The notes: generated by a model from the letters alone, not told the origin. Numbered from the stretch's first letter, positions 24,635 through 38,511 are shown. The stretch: DNA of 64,000 bases from Rhynchospora pubera (GCA_028095005.1 CM051460.1:63651676-63715675); one strand, 5' to 3'. Numbers and translations: made by a program.

Positions 24635-26977
24635 ATGATGGATACAGAGGAAGAAGATTTCAAGTCTCGCCTGGTATTGCTATTGTGCTATTAATTGCTA
24701 CTCCCTCTCTCATTCTCTTCATTAACGTGCTTTACCATGATTCCTTTTGTTGACTGTCTAGACCTCTCCAGCATTTTGTCAAACACCTTCTGAGCATGTG
24801 TCCACATACTACTACCTAATACCTATACAATATGCATTCATTACCAATGGCATCGATGATCTTATATTTTTATAACCTTGTACTGCTCAGGCTCCTGATG
24901 TAACACCAAACCGCCAACTTCCATGGTTGACTGGGATCGAACTCTTAAGCGACACCAACCAAAACAAACATTTTCTGCCCACAGGACTTGAAGGGTATCA
25001 ATGTAATTTTATTATTATATTTTCCATCATTGTTATACATGGCACACCCAATACTCGTAGGGACATGTATGCACTACAAATTGGTTGGCTACCACATACC
25101 AGCTACGTGCTGTACCTGTGATTCCCAAACTGTTATTTACTGGTACCATCTGGTATTAACTTATTTCAATCTTTACAGGATTGATGCACTTCTTGGAGGT
25201 GGTTTGAGGCAAGGTCAGGTGACTGAAATAGCGGGGCCCTCCTCGTCTGGCAAAACACAAGTAAACCTTTATTTCTTCTCAAATTGCTGAATTTTGCATT
25301 TTAGAAATCAGGTAATGAGCTTTCAGTCAAATAGGCAGTCTGATCATTAATTATGTAGGTGTGTCTCTCTTCTGCCACACATGTTGTAGACAGGAACTTT
25401 GGCATGGTTTTATATTTGGATACTTCCAATTCCTTTTCACCATTCCGCATCAGCTGCTTTGTAAATCAACTGCATCCTTCTTTGCCCAAAGAGGTACCAT
25501 TTTTTTTTTTTACTGGTCCTGCAATAATAATTTATACCTTTTTTTAATTCTAAAGCATCTACTAACTTTGTCTTTATAAATCTGGACTCTGTTGCGTATT
25601 TATTATTTTTATAATTCTTCTTTATTTTTTAATTACTTTTTCTCGAATTCAGTTAAAAGAAACAAGTCTACAAACAATAATGAGCAACATATATTGTCAG
25701 TCGGTGTTTGACATATTTGCACTTTTGGATTTGCTACACCATGTGGAAACAACTTTGAAGCATACGGTAATTCTATTTTCATATTGCGGTGGCTGCTCCT
25801 TTTCTTTTTTTTTTCCCATATTTTCACTTATTATTTCTGTTATGTAATATTTCTTCATGTCTTCTGTTATTTTGAAATGAATTAGGTAAAGCTTGGAGGT
25901 TCTAAGTTATGCTTGCTCATAGTTGACTCAGTCTCATCAGTTATAGCACCAGTTATTGGAGGCAAGAATTCACAGGGTAGTACATTATTTTATATCTTTA
26001 TCAATAAGATCTTTTTGAATGTCTGCAACAAAATGATGTGGATGCAAAATGAAAGCAGGATGGTGTATGATGGCTTCTGTTGGAGTTCTTTTGAAAAGGA
26101 TTGCATATGAACATAATATCGCTGTGCTGGTAATTATAGTAAATTATTTTCAACCTCTTGATATGATATATATGTATCTGTGTTCCATAATTTTTTCGTG
26201 CACCTACTTAAACTGGATTATATGTTTCATCCCTTAAGTCTTTATCTTTACAATGGGTTTCATTAGTTTTGTATGTATTTGCTTTTAATTAGGTCACAAA
26301 TCACATGGTAGGAGGAGAGAATGGTACACTAAAGCCAGCTCTTGGAGAATCCTGGAAAGGCATTCCACACATACGGCTTTTACTTTCACACGGTACTGGT
26401 AATAATCATGGTACCACCACAGTATTGAAACACACATTAATGGTAAGCATGCATCTCGATCACCATGAAATTTGGTCTAAATGGGTTGTATTCTTTTCTG
26501 TTTTGGAGCATAGCTCAGTTACTGGTAGAGTCCTGTATGTAGCAGGTGACAGTTTTGCATATAGAACTCATGCATCTGATACAAACTAGTTTACGACATA
26601 TGACCAAACTATATATGCTGGTGCACTGAATTGCGTGCAATGCATCTTTAATTTTATCCTATGTTCACCTCAATTTGTGGCCATGGCTAATCCATCTATC
26701 TATAACATGATCAAATATGAGATAAAGAGATAGAGATTACATGTCAGACATTATGGCTAAGATCAGTTTTAGGTTACGTAAGCCATGAAATCGGTTTGAT
26801 TGTACCATAGATGCATCCAAAACCAAAATTTCAAAATCCACAAATGTGTCAAGTGCAATGCACTACATCAACATGTATGCAGACATTGTCTCTTTCTAAG
26901 GTTGGTAACTAGGTTTTGTCCACCTTCTCTCACCGCAGGCTTCAGGTCGTACTGCCAATTTTGTGATTGGCAATTGA
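24635..26977 (+). CDS. RAD51D: DNA repair protein RAD51 homologue D, N-terminally short model
   Basis: Nine exons: 24635-24673, 24891-24994, 25179-25260, 25359-25493, 25653-25766, 25886-25976, 26059-26129, 26293-26442, 26939-26977. They total 825 nt and encode 274 aa, all GT-AG with matching phases. Walker A GPSSSGKT is at 67-74, after IDALLGGGLRQGQ; YLDTSNSFSP follows; Walker B LLIVDSVSS lies near 169-175; later come VTNHMVGGENG and ALGESWKGIPHIR. These mark RAD51D rather than RAD51B/C or XRCC3. RAD51D acts with RAD51B, RAD51C and XRCC2 in homologous recombination. The usual roughly 50-60 aa N-terminal helical domain is missing: only MMDTEEEDFKSRL precedes the linker. Either true 5' exons lie unrecognised upstream, or the domain has been lost. 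The ATPase core looks intact. Confidence 0.88.
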
Positions 26978-29044
26978 AGTAATGTGTTTAGAGACTACAA
27001 CATACCATTTTGGATGGATAAGACATATACCGTCAAGTTTCTTTCTGTATTTTCTGATAAGATTGTGTAAAAGAAAATATCTTACACAAAGAGGTTATTG
27101 TGTTTGTTGTTATGCTCTTTTGTTTGCATTTTTATTGTACAGCTGTCTATGTGAATCCAAATTACTATATGACATGTACTAAGGTGGGAACATATTGCTT
27201 TCTTATCCTTGGTACTCCGTGTGAATGCAGAGATTCTCCCCATCTAGTTTTTCCAGTGAACACTATAGACACTCATGCATAGTTAAGCTTAACAAAATCT
27301 TTATTTCCATCCATGTAGTATGGCCTTTGATTAATGATATGCTGTCAAATCTTCCGCAGTTTTAGCACATTGTTCTTGAGCCCTTAAATAGGCCGTTGTA
27401 TTTAAGAAAACTTTGTAGCCTTTTAAAATAGTGTATTACTTCCAACTGTATGGCAAATTTTTTTATGCAGTCATAAGTAACCACCAAATGGTCTCCAAAA
27501 CGAAAACCAGATAATACTAAAAAATTTACACAAGTACCGGCAGAACTATTTGAAGCATTTGCAAATTGTTGAATCTTTCATGAACTGGTATGCATACAAG
27601 TGAGTTGAGGTGACGAGGTTAGGTTATGTCTGGGCATTTTCAAAATTTCTCTTAGCATAAATTTCCGAAAGGACAATTGACGGTCCAAAATGCCAGTTGT
27701 ACAATCAGAGAAAAGACGAGGAAGGTGCAATGGTAAAAAAAATAAATAAATAAAAGAATGAAATAGAGAGACAAATCACAAATGCAAATGCCAAGCTGTA
27801 GAAATGGTTTGGGCAGAGGCTGATTCTGTGGTGGCCAATGAATTGCCAGATCCACGATAGCCAGCCAATGGGGAGATGCCACGTCATCTGAAAGAGATGA
27901 GGTGGGTGACTTGTTGTAGGTGCAAAATAGAAATAGATAGGATAGATAGTGCACATGCAAGATACATACAAGTATGCAACAAACAAAGGGAAGCCCCCTT
28001 TGAAATCTCTGAGGGTACAAAAACTCGTCTTTTTTTTATTTAGGGTTAATTGTGGTCCCTTCATTTTTTGTTGGGAATATTCATTTCTGTACAAGGCTGT
28101 TCTTATGTTCTTGTTTTGGATTGTTCGGAAATTCAAATATAAAATTCAATCTCGTGTTGTTTAGATGTTTTTCCCCGCCTGTAAGGTCAGATCGTACTTA
28201 ATTAGTAAAATTTTGAATCTTTATAAATGGACAACATGATATGCAAAGAGATACTTGTAATGTGGCTGTAAGCACACTATTCAATGATATTGTTCTTCCC
28301 CCACAAAGGAATTCAGAACTTATTCTTATTCGATTCATAAGAATAAGAAATCGAATAAAAATAAGTTCTAAATTTCTTATTCTCGTGAAACTCAAACAAG
28401 ACAAAAAAAAATTGAACTTATTCGGACCCTTATTCATATTCTAACAAAACCATAGAATATAAATAAGGAATATGGATAGACACACATTTCTAAATCCTTA
28501 TTTTTATTCTTTATTGATGGCAACATCCAAACACACTAACAAAAGGGAGCATTGAATAGTATCTAATTATATTCCCATCATTTAAGAATTATCCAAGTTC
28601 GTTTGCAATCCATAAATTTCGAAGTGGTTTTCTTCTGTAATTTTTAGTATGACAACCTTTATGGTAAATTGGTAATATATATATTAAGGCAGGTGGTTTT
28701 CCACAAAATGAAAATAGTAACAATTAATCAAATTATTTTTTTTTGGCTTAGCTCTGTTTTATAAACGTTAGCTAAATATTGCATTTTTAAAAAAAAAAAT
28801 TAAAAAAATTGTGTATGATGAACATTGAACATTTTTTAGTTTAAATTACTGTTGCAATGCATGCATAGGTAGGGTGAGATATTTCCGTCACAACTATAAT
28901 AAAGAAGGGTAAGAAATGATAAGTGTTTTCTTTTTTTTTTTGGAATAATAATTGATGGGGTTGGAAGTTGGAAGAATGAAATGTGGTGGGGTAAAATTTG
29001 TGGGATGGAGACATGGCATGGAGATGCTGAGAGAGAAAGCACCA
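26978..29044. other. Intergenic region downstream of RAD51D
   Basis: No gene is supported. 27820-27960 contains CCAAT and CCACGTCATC motifs next to GATAGATAGG, a promoter-like cluster without a recognisable gene beside it. A degraded MITE fragment is listed separately. The rest is AT-rich. Confidence 0.45.
28370..28541. repeat. Degraded right part of a GGGTGTGTTTGGATGAG-family MITE
   Basis: CTTATTCATATTCTAACAAAACCATAGAATA and the terminal CATCCAAACACACT match the right half of the copies at 47520-47740 and 62133-62352. The left half is unrecognisable. Confidence 0.55.
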
Positions 29045-29457
29045 GCATTCTCAGCAGTCAAAAAAAGAACCGCTCCAAGCAGTCCTTTTTATTTTTTTAG
29101 ATTTTTTTAAATTTTAAAATTCAAATGGAGAATTCAAACCGTTGATCTTGTTAAGTTTTATCGGCGATGCATTTTCATATAAGTTTTATAAAATTTGAAG
29201 TTGATTTGATACTTGATTAAGTGACCAAATTATGAACGTATTAGAATTAATCAAACCAGGTTCATTCATTTGTTGACCACTTAATCAAGTATCAAATCAA
29301 CTTCAAATTTTATAAAACTTATATGAAAATGCATCGCCGATAAAACTTAACAAGATCAACGGTTTGGATTCTCCATTTGAGTTTTAAAATTTAAAAAAAT
29401 TAAAAAAAATGAAAAGGACTGCTTGGAGCACTTCTTTTTTTTGACTGCTGAGGATGC
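29045..29457. repeat. Long foldback element with arms of about 180 bp
   Basis: Starts GCATTCTCAGCAGTCAAAA and ends TTTTGACTGCTGAGGATGC. The two arms are near-perfect inverted copies (for example GTTGATTTGATACTTGATTA against TAATCAAGTATCAAATCAAC) separated by a loop of only about 25-40 nt around 29235-29270. A transcript would form a long hairpin. No coding potential. Confidence 0.9.
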
Positions 29458-30208
29458 GGACGCGAGAGAGGGGCTGCGTTCTCGACTTCCCCTCCCAATT
29501 CCCAAAGGCTTCTTCTAGTCACGTCACTCTTCTTTCTACTTCATTTTCTGACATAATAGGTAATAAATAATTAATATATAATTAATATGAGGAGATGCTT
29601 CTTAAAATATAATGTAATAGTGAAGTTGGTGGGCCCGGTCCATGTGGGACGGCTTGGAGGTTGCCGCTTGTCCAACTCTTCTGGATTTGCTGTGCAGCTT
29701 GTGTGCACTTCTCCTTCTCTTTCTCAAATTATACATACATCAGCAGAGATCATGATTTAGCTTAATTAATACTGCCTCAAACTTTTAACTTCATGATTTT
29801 TTACTACTATATATACTTCAGAAAACTTCACCAGGCCTCTGACCATGATAGTTTTCTATCGTTATCTTTCAGTCCATTCAATATTTTTTTTCTTTAAGAA
29901 ATTTCAGTCGACTTTATTATATATATAACTTAATGTGTTGATCAGAATGTATTGTACAACTTCTAAGTAGAGGATTATGTATACACATGCATCTCAAAAA
30001 ATATGGATTCTATGATCTAATGAATGCTGATCTTAGTGGGTAGTTTTGTCTTCTTAATCATTTAAAAGTTAATTTGTTCAACGATATTATGAATTAGTTA
30101 AGATCGAAATTATTTCCACAATTAAATACTAAAACTACATAATAGATAGTAGGTGGAACCACAGAAAAACCGAGTAGGAGTTGGGAGTGCATCATGCATG
30201 AAGACAAT
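29458..30208. other. Spacer between foldback and CACTA element
   Basis: I see nothing gene-like in these 750 bases; they are AT-rich and apparently single copy. Confidence 0.4.
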
Positions 30209-33200
30209 CACTACTAGAATTTCGTTTATCTGTGTCGGACCACCGACATATTAGAGTCGCTAAATCAAGTAGGGACACAGAAAGAAAAAATTGGGCTGGA
30301 GGACTTTTAATAGGAGTCGGTAGGCCGACACAGATTAGTTAGGACGCATAAATATTCATAAGAGAGACGCTCTCAAGTTGTGTATAGGGACGCGAATATG
30401 CTAAATATAATTGGTGTCGGTATACCGACACATATAATCAGAGTCGCATATTAGTTGGGACGCTCAACTCCTTCAGACAGAGACACTACTTTTTTTTACA
30501 GGCGCGCGTAATCTAAATATAATTGGAGTTGCTAGTTGACACGTATAATTGGAAACGCTAATAACCAAATTAGTAAATTATTTAAATTAAAATTTTTTGT
30601 TGATCTAATATGTCAGTATACCGACGCATATAGAAAATATATTTGATAGACATTGTTTTTATTCTTTGTAATATACCAATTTCAATACCATTCATTCACG
30701 GCATATATAAATCCAATACCCGAATTCATAGTATACATAAACCCAATACTTGAATCCATTAACAAGTAAATCAAAAATACATTTAGAGAGAATTAATTGT
30801 TAATCCATCCATCAATTAAATACTCAAAACAATATGCGTCAAGTTCCTTTGCATTATCTTTTCCAAAGTGTTATAAAAAGTCAACATCATTACCTGACAG
30901 ACAAAAACAAAATGCATTATTTTGAAGTGGCATAATATCATAATTGTCTTTAAAGTCAGATAAAGCAAAAAATATCATTTCCAGTATTCGATCAAATAAA
31001 AAAATGAAAGGAAACAAAAAAAATTATAGTTTAATATTAAATCTGATCATAGTTGGTCGTTAGATTTAATATTTTTTTGAGTAAAAAAGAAATGTCCAGT
31101 GATGACATAAAAGAGTTTATCCAGTTCATTTTCTATAGGATAAGTAGACTGAATATATTATGTATATTTTCAAAGTCGGATGATTAAATTTTTCAATTTG
31201 AGAAAAATATGATGTATCTTTCATAATTTACCTGTTGGTATGGAAACTACATTTTCTAGGATTCTCCATGGTTCTGCTCCTTTTATATCCTCTGCAACTC
31301 TGCTTTATAAAAACAAACAATTAATAGTAAAATTTTCACAAATAAGGTTAATTAGTTCTAATCCTTTCGAATTTTTAGATTTGCACATCACTTTTATTTT
31401 ATCTTTTTCATTTATTTCAAAATTATAACAGATATTAAGGATAAAATTAACTACATAAAAAATAAGAAATTTAAGGATCAATTTGAATGCAGCATGAACA
31501 TTATTAGATTGAAGAGAAGGCGCCAACGAAAGCGAATGCCACAGAACAATGGAATTCTTAGCTAAACTCGATAACTAGTCAGAATGGGGCGTCAGTAAGC
31601 TGGAACAAAAGAGTAGACAATCAAAATTCTGAACAAACGAGGAATTGAAGGTTGTGAGAGAAAAAATGAGATGCCAATTTTAAACCTGACAACCAAAATC
31701 ATGCGGTTCCTCTCCGACCTCTTTCTACAGTGATTCATCTTAGGCTGTTAGATGAGATAATAAGAGATAAGATCAATTTTTTATTTCAAAATAGAGAAAA
31801 AAAGACCGCAAAATTAGGGGAAAATAAGAGAAACCTTGTAGATGAGATAGGGAGGATTGAGGAGGCAGTCGGGTCTGACCGGATCGCCAATAGAGGAAAC
31901 AACAGGTGTGAGAGGAAGAGGAGGCGAGAGCCTAAGAGAGAGTGGGGGACGAGACTAAAGAGACCTCTAGTGAAGAGGGAAGATGAGATTAGACCTTCCA
32001 GATGAAATTATGCGTTGAGGGAGGATGAGGCAATAGCTTGAGAGAGAGGGAAGAGGCGAAAGAGAGAGAGGGCAGAGTCCATCGTGCGCACGTGCAAGAG
32101 GAACAGAGAACCTTCGCGAGAGAGAAAGAAGCGAAAAACAACGATTGTGATCAGATCTAATGAACGGATCGGACGGCCCAAGGCTAATTACTGTAGAAAT
32201 TCGGCACATCCCTCATATATGTTTCATAAATTTGAATATTATTAAAGTCATATATGAGTTGCAAAATATCTACTATTAATATTAATACGACGTCAAATTT
32301 TATGTAACAAAAATTTTTCTGATGGCGCCAATTTTACGCGCCAAAAATCATTCCTAAAAAAATTCCCATTTTTTTCCCTCCGTAGTCCGTATAACTCCCT
32401 TCACACTATTCGAAAAGGAAACAAATAAATTCCCATACCTCTGCCATTTACGGAAACCCAATTACTTCCATATTTTCCTTAAATAATGCATAATATATGC
32501 AATGCACATATTAATTTTCACGCCAAATCCAATGCATATTTACGGAAGCCCAATTACTTCCAATAAATTATTTAATTTTCACGCCAAATCCTCTCATTTG
32601 TTCATAACAAAATTATAATGACAAATATGCAATGCATGCACCAAAACTATGGTAACAATTTAAAATCTGAAAAATTCAGATATCATTTGATCAATTGAAA
32701 ACAAAATGCATGAAGCAAAGAAGAAAAGTATCAAAATATTTGATCAATTCAAGCAGACATCATTTTGGATGCTTAGAATCTTCCGTTTAAGCAAGTATCG
32801 AATATGATATTTTACCTTATTATATTAAATACAATTTTCTTATGACGGATTTTCTTACAACATAACCCAATCAGGCGCAGACAGATGGCAATTGATGAGT
32901 GGTTAATTTCATGTCCCACGGATCATGTCCACGGATTGATTATTTGTGTTTGTATGTGAACCGTAGATGAAATCTTTTGGTTTCTATCAATTTAAATTGT
33001 GCTTGCTCTTGAATATCTTACAGTATTTGTATCTAATGACAAATTTATAAATTGATAAACCTAGTTATTCTATATCCTTCAAAAATAAAATTATAATGAA
33101 AAATTAATAATGCATGCATCAACAATTATCAAATTTTTTATAATATCAATAGTAATATTTAAAAAATTATCAATCTTAAAAAATGTACCAATTTATTAAA

Positions 33201-33489
33201 CCATTAATTATAAATACTAATTCACATATTTTTGAAAGAGGATGATAATTCTGAAAATAAATCACTTATATATTTTTTTATGCGATGATTTACAAAGACA
33301 AATGAATCGTACTGGTACAATTTTTAATAAAAATACTTTAACAATTTCAATCACTTAAGACTTTAAATAAATCCAAATAAAATTTTACTTTATGCAAAAA
33401 AATTAATCAATATTACATCAACTCATGGCTTTAATAATTAGATATAATATTCTAAAAAATAATAAACGCTCAATGTATAATTAGATAAA

Positions 33490-33740
33490 CTATGGCGTGA
33501 CATGTTTAACACGTCGTATCAACATGCATTGACACGACATTCGCGTAAAGTCACAATATGTGTCGTGTTAGCCAATCTTTTCTCTCAACACGATACAACA
33601 CGATATGACGCGACACTAACATTCGCCAAAATGAGACGAAATGAGCATGTTGGTATGACACGCATGCGTGTTAACACGAAATGACACGACACGTTTATGG
33701 AATTAGCACGACACGTCTGTGTCGGCGTGTCATGTCAAAC
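33490..33740. repeat. ACGACAC-rich repeat copy A, interrupted by an LTR
   Basis: The sequence starting TATGGCGTGACATGTTTAAC and running to GTGTCATGTCAAAC recurs at 35643-35893. Copy A breaks off at 33740 where the LTR begins and resumes at 35503 with CAAACTCGTATAATGTTGG. Confidence 0.85.
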
Positions 33741-35502
33741 TGTTAGAGATATGTCCTAGAAGCCAATTCATTAGGCTACTTCTATAGTTTATGTTATTGG
33801 TGATTTCAGATCATTTGTTCTTTGATTTAATCATTGACAGTTCATTCAGGTTGAGGATCTGAATTATAGATCACTGTTATTCATTTAGTAGTAAGTGACA
33901 ACGATAAATCTAAAAGTCCATAATCTTGATAATTAACAAAGGACATTAATTATCAATAAGATTAGTATGCAAGTTAAGTGATGATTAAGTTCTATAAATC
34001 ATAGGTTAAGAGTAACCAACTTGATTGCATATGTATATGTTATAGAACATAGTACAAGACTGGACCCCACGAAATAAATATATGGATTGTGTTACGTGTC
34101 ATTATTTATTTCGTTATGATTTTGGTTCTAAGTTTGAGATGATTATCTTTTCCACATGAGGATAGATGCTATAAATTATGTCTACCGCTGATTCCTGATA
34201 AAGGCTGCTATACGGACTTGATTTAAGTATTCTTGAATTGTGCGGGAAAAAGCTAATTATCAAGAAAATCGTATGTCCCTCATTAATTCACTTAGTGAGT
34301 GACGATATCTGTTTGGGCCCCTTGATGGAGATAGATTGTTTGGTAGCAACTGATACAATTATCTCTAGATCAAGAAACGTATAATCTGCAAGAATGACAC
34401 GTTCCTATCTTGGATTATACGATGATATCGTGTGACATAAGAATCAAAATAGAGAAACATAATTGTTCTCTTATGCAGGATTGAAATTTTGTAGCTGTAC
34501 ACTATTTATGCGAATTGGGAATCATAACGTGTTGCTAGATACCGCTTATGATTATTGAAATTAAATAGCGATTTAATTCCATGTCCAACATAGCATAAAT
34601 CCTCAAAGGGTCACACATAATAAGGTGTTTAACCACACGTGCATTAATTATTTATTTGCAACAATTGGTTTTGCAAAATATGATAAGTTGGTTAATTAAT
34701 CGTATACCGTCATGGACCGTTATGATTAATTAAGTTAAATAGATCATATAGAAATAATTTAATGCATTGACTAATTCCATATTAATTATTAAATAGTTAA
34801 CAATTAATTATAATCAACACATTTAATTATTTGAGCTAATTGGGCTTTAAATTAATTGGTTAATTTAATGTCCAATAGAAGGTGCAATAAAATGGAAGAG
34901 TATTAGGCTCAACTAAACTTGAGGCCCAACCCAACCAAGGGGTTGGTAGGTGCGGCTAGGGCAAGGGGCATTTTTGTCCATGCAATTTTGGATGAGAGCT
35001 AGTTGAGTGGCCTATTTAAAGGGGTGTTCTTTGGGAGCAAACCCTAGCCTCCACACAACCTCTCTCTCTCTTCTCTCCTTGGCCGAACCTCACAAGAGGA
35101 GAAGAAAAATTTCAGATTTTTCTATCCCTTTTTCTCTCTTCTATACACCACCTAGCTCATGTGTTGAGCAACTTTCCCACCTAAAATTAATTGGAGAATT
35201 ATCTTGAAGAGGGAAAGCTAGGAATTAGTCTCATTTTTCCTAATTACTAGCATAATTAGTTGAGAAGGTGGTTAATTCCTTAGTGGACTCGAGGTGTGCT
35301 ACTAGGAGGTGCTTGGAGGGCTCGCCATCGACATCTAAGCCGTTGGAACGAGCCTCTTGGTTGCGATACCAAGAGAGGTACATTTCCACCACTTCTCTCT
35401 TGTGTTGAATGGCTTTTGTGCTAGATCTTTATGTCTGTGATGTTTAATTGGTTAATTAACTTGTAATTAGCACTAAAATTGAAAATTACACACTTCTTAA
35501 CA
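33741..35502. mobile_element. Solo LTR of a retrotransposon (1.76 kb)
   Basis: Begins TGTTAGAGATATGTCC and ends CACTTCTTAACA, i.e. TG..CA termini. The 5-bp target duplication CAAAC lies at 33736-33740 and 35503-35507. A second, uninterrupted copy of the target (35643-35990) reads straight through GTCAAACTCGTGTAATG, proving the boundaries. Around 35008 is a CTATTTAAAGG TATA-like element followed by a CT-rich leader, suggesting + orientation. No internal domain remains, so this is a solo LTR left by unequal recombination. The family is probably copia by general look, not proven. Confidence 0.88.
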
Positions 35503-35642
35503 CAAACTCGTATAATGTTGGAGATTTCCAGACATTGACACGTCTTAACACGACACGATTTGACACGTCACACGACACGACACGACGCGTGACTTTTATA
35601 CTTTTCATAAACTATGGCGTGACATGTATAATTAGATAAACT

Positions 35643-35990
35643 ATGGCGTGACATGTTTAACACGTCGTATCAACATGCATTGACACGACATTCGCATAAA
35701 GTCACAATATGTGTCGTGTTAGCCAATCTTTTCTCTCAACACGACACAACACGATATGACGCGACACTAGCATTCTCCAAAATGAGACGACACGAGCATG
35801 TTGGTATGACACGCATGCGTGTTAACACGAAATGACACGACATGTTTATGGAATTAGTACGACACGTGTGTGTCGACGTGTCATGTCAAACTCGTGTAAT
35901 GTTGGAAATTTTCAGACAATGACACGTCTTAACACGACACGATTTGACACGTCACACGACATGACACGACGCGTGACTTTTATACTTTAA
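35643..35990. repeat. ACGACAC-rich repeat copy B, empty-site version
   Basis: Over 90% identical by eye to 33490-33740 joined to 35503-35608, without the LTR. It contains many TGACACGACAC and GTGTCGTG units. Confidence 0.85.
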
Positions 35991-38417
35991 TTTGAATGCT
36001 TTGTTGACTAATAACTGTTTTGATCTTAACGCTCATGACTTTTATATTTTTCATGTCCTAACATTATTATTATTATTATGATTGTTACATGTATAACAAA
36101 TTATCGGTAATTACATGTCAAATCTAAAACTGATTCTAGTCATAAGTTATACGTGTTAATTTGGAAATTGAAAAATTCAACTTAACCAATCTAATTGGGA
36201 ATTGGTTACTGTCATCTGCAGCTTTATCATTGCTTCAATAAAGTGAACACATAAAATAAACAAGATAATCATATAAAAAATCAAAATGAACACATATACC
36301 ATCTATTTCCATATAACATCTATTTGTAAATGCCCTTTAAATAAATTATGCTGTTAATATATTTCTATAATGAATAAATGTCCTTTAAATAGTTATACCG
36401 TTAAAAAAACTCATATATTTTCATGTATAACCTATAACATTATTATAATTAACAAAATAACATATTAATTAATAAATATATCATATATGTATATACTAAT
36501 GACACAACGATAATAACATATTAACAAAATAACATGATCACATGAATGACACGTCGTGTCATATCATGTTGGTGCGTCGTGCTAGTCGTGCCAGATTATT
36601 TTATTATTTATTTTTTTAAATAAATATAAAAAATTATTTAAAAAAAAAAGAGGAAACAATTTCACTAAAATTTAATAATTGATTATTTAGTTGAGTTTAA
36701 ATTTTTTATGAAATTAGATCTCGACCCTAAAATTTTGAAGAATTTGAAAAAAAAATTTAAAATTTGATCTTTTCATATCAACATAATTTATTTTACAATA
36801 TAGTATTGCACTTAAATACAATATTTATGGGGATCGCTACTCAAATAGATAGGAATATTTGAATTATTTTATACTTTTTTAATTATATATGCGAGCATAT
36901 ATACAAATTATTAGTTAGCAAGTCATGCAACTTTCTCAAAGAACTCACGGGTATACAGGAACGTGTGAACTGTGAATTAATTTCACTTTGAAAATAATTA
37001 AGCGGGAAAATGAAAATTTTCTGTCATGTAATTATACGAAATATTCTAAACGAAATTAATTCGCGGGAAAAAAAATTTTGGAGGGCCATTCGTATAAAAG
37101 TTTCATTGCATCAATGTAAACTCTTAGTAGTTGGATATTAAACGGACGGCCAGATTTTTTAGAGAATGATTCTTCGCTAATAGGATGCCTCAACTAGGGA
37201 TCTAGGGCAAGTTTCTCCCCTGCCGTCTCTCCATAACCACACACCCATCTTGAAATTACATCTTTCCCAAATTCCTCTCAACCCCCAAATTACATCTCTC
37301 TCTCTCTCTCTCTCTCTTGATGATTCCTCAGCTTCAACGCCGGTCAACCCAGGTCCCCAACGGCCAGCGCTTCTCATTTTCTAGTAGGTGAAGATCGTCG
37401 AGTTCATGCACGAGACGTCGAAGTACACTTGGCCAAAGAAAAGTTTGAGGTCGGAGCATCCATAAGGACCACAACTGATACTCTGCTTCAAGAACCCATC
37501 CGCAACCATTTTTTAAGTACAGGTCATCCAGCGGTGGTTGCTGGCATCCCTCTCATGCTTTCGCTTCAAGGCCACCTTCCCTCGCACTAAGAAAAAGAGC
37601 CATGTCGGGAAAGGTGAAAATGCGGCGGCCATGGCAGAGGAGGCGATCGTCATTCGACCAAGATGATAACAAGATGCAGAAATCGCTGATGGTCACTGAC
37701 GTTCCCTGATATCAATATGAAGAAATCGGCGATGGTCATTGTACATCGGCGATCAGGTAACTAACTCCTTTCTCTTCTCCTTTTCTTTAGCAATAAAGCA
37801 TAATGAAGGTACTTATTCTGTCCCATTTGTTGTCATGTAAATAATAAATACAAATAAAATTCACAAAAGAAATTTGTCTTACAGAATTTCTCAGTTTATT
37901 TTATTGTTACTAGGCTCTTTTGCCATCTGGAATCATTTCATTAGTTGTTCTTACTTTCGGTGAATATCTCTAAGACTTAATCTGATAAGAGGTAATTGTG
38001 CCTAACAGAGTAACAGAAGAGAGGCCATGATGGTGTTCTGATCCGCTTCTCCCACCTTGTGCTGCGTATGCCTTTTTTATACTCTTTGTATATCAATTTT
38101 CTTGCTTATGCAATGGTTATAAATTAAATTTTATATTGAAATAATTGTGACGTCCTTGTAGAATGTAATTTACTTTATTAAGCTAATTTTTATTTGGTTT
38201 AACAATTTTGTTGAGATTATGGCAACCGCCTTTCCAAGAGATGCATGGAGATGTGTGTGGCACATGCTCCGGATAGTTGAATTCTCAATTATCAGCTGAC
38301 ATTAGGTTGAAATGTGCATGTGTGCACACTAGCATACCAAGAGTCACATTGTAGTACACAATATATAAAATTATGTTTTATTTTTCTTTTTGTGGCAGAA
38401 TGACTTAGTTGTGTAAT

Positions 38418-38511
38418 CAGGTCGTGCCATCTCTTGAAAATCAGGTCGTGCCATCAACATGGATACACACTGGATTGTTCATCAGGTCGTGCCATCTCTT
38501 GAAAATCAGGT
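38418..38511. repeat. Short direct repeats TCAGGTCGTGCCATC
   Basis: Three copies of TCAGGTCGTGCCATC (about 38417-38431, 38441-38455, 38481-38495); two are followed by TCTTGAAAATCAGG. They lie inside the CACTA element. Confidence 0.8.

Noticed and set aside
27820..27960. Promoter-like cluster with CCAAT, CCACGTCA and GATAG motifs
   Set aside because: No gene start could be attached on either strand, so it is not listed as a promoter.
27652..28136. Two overlapping - strand frames of 122 and 143 codons
   Set aside because: Hydrophobic low-complexity products, overlapping frames, no recognisable domain or splice context.
31730..32005. 91-codon purine-rich frame
   Set aside because: GA-rich composition alone explains the long frame; it is inside the CACTA element and has no domain.
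37150..37780. Possible captured gene fragment in the CACTA element
   Set aside because: Some coding-like stretches on both strands, but stops interrupt all frames and I recognise no protein.
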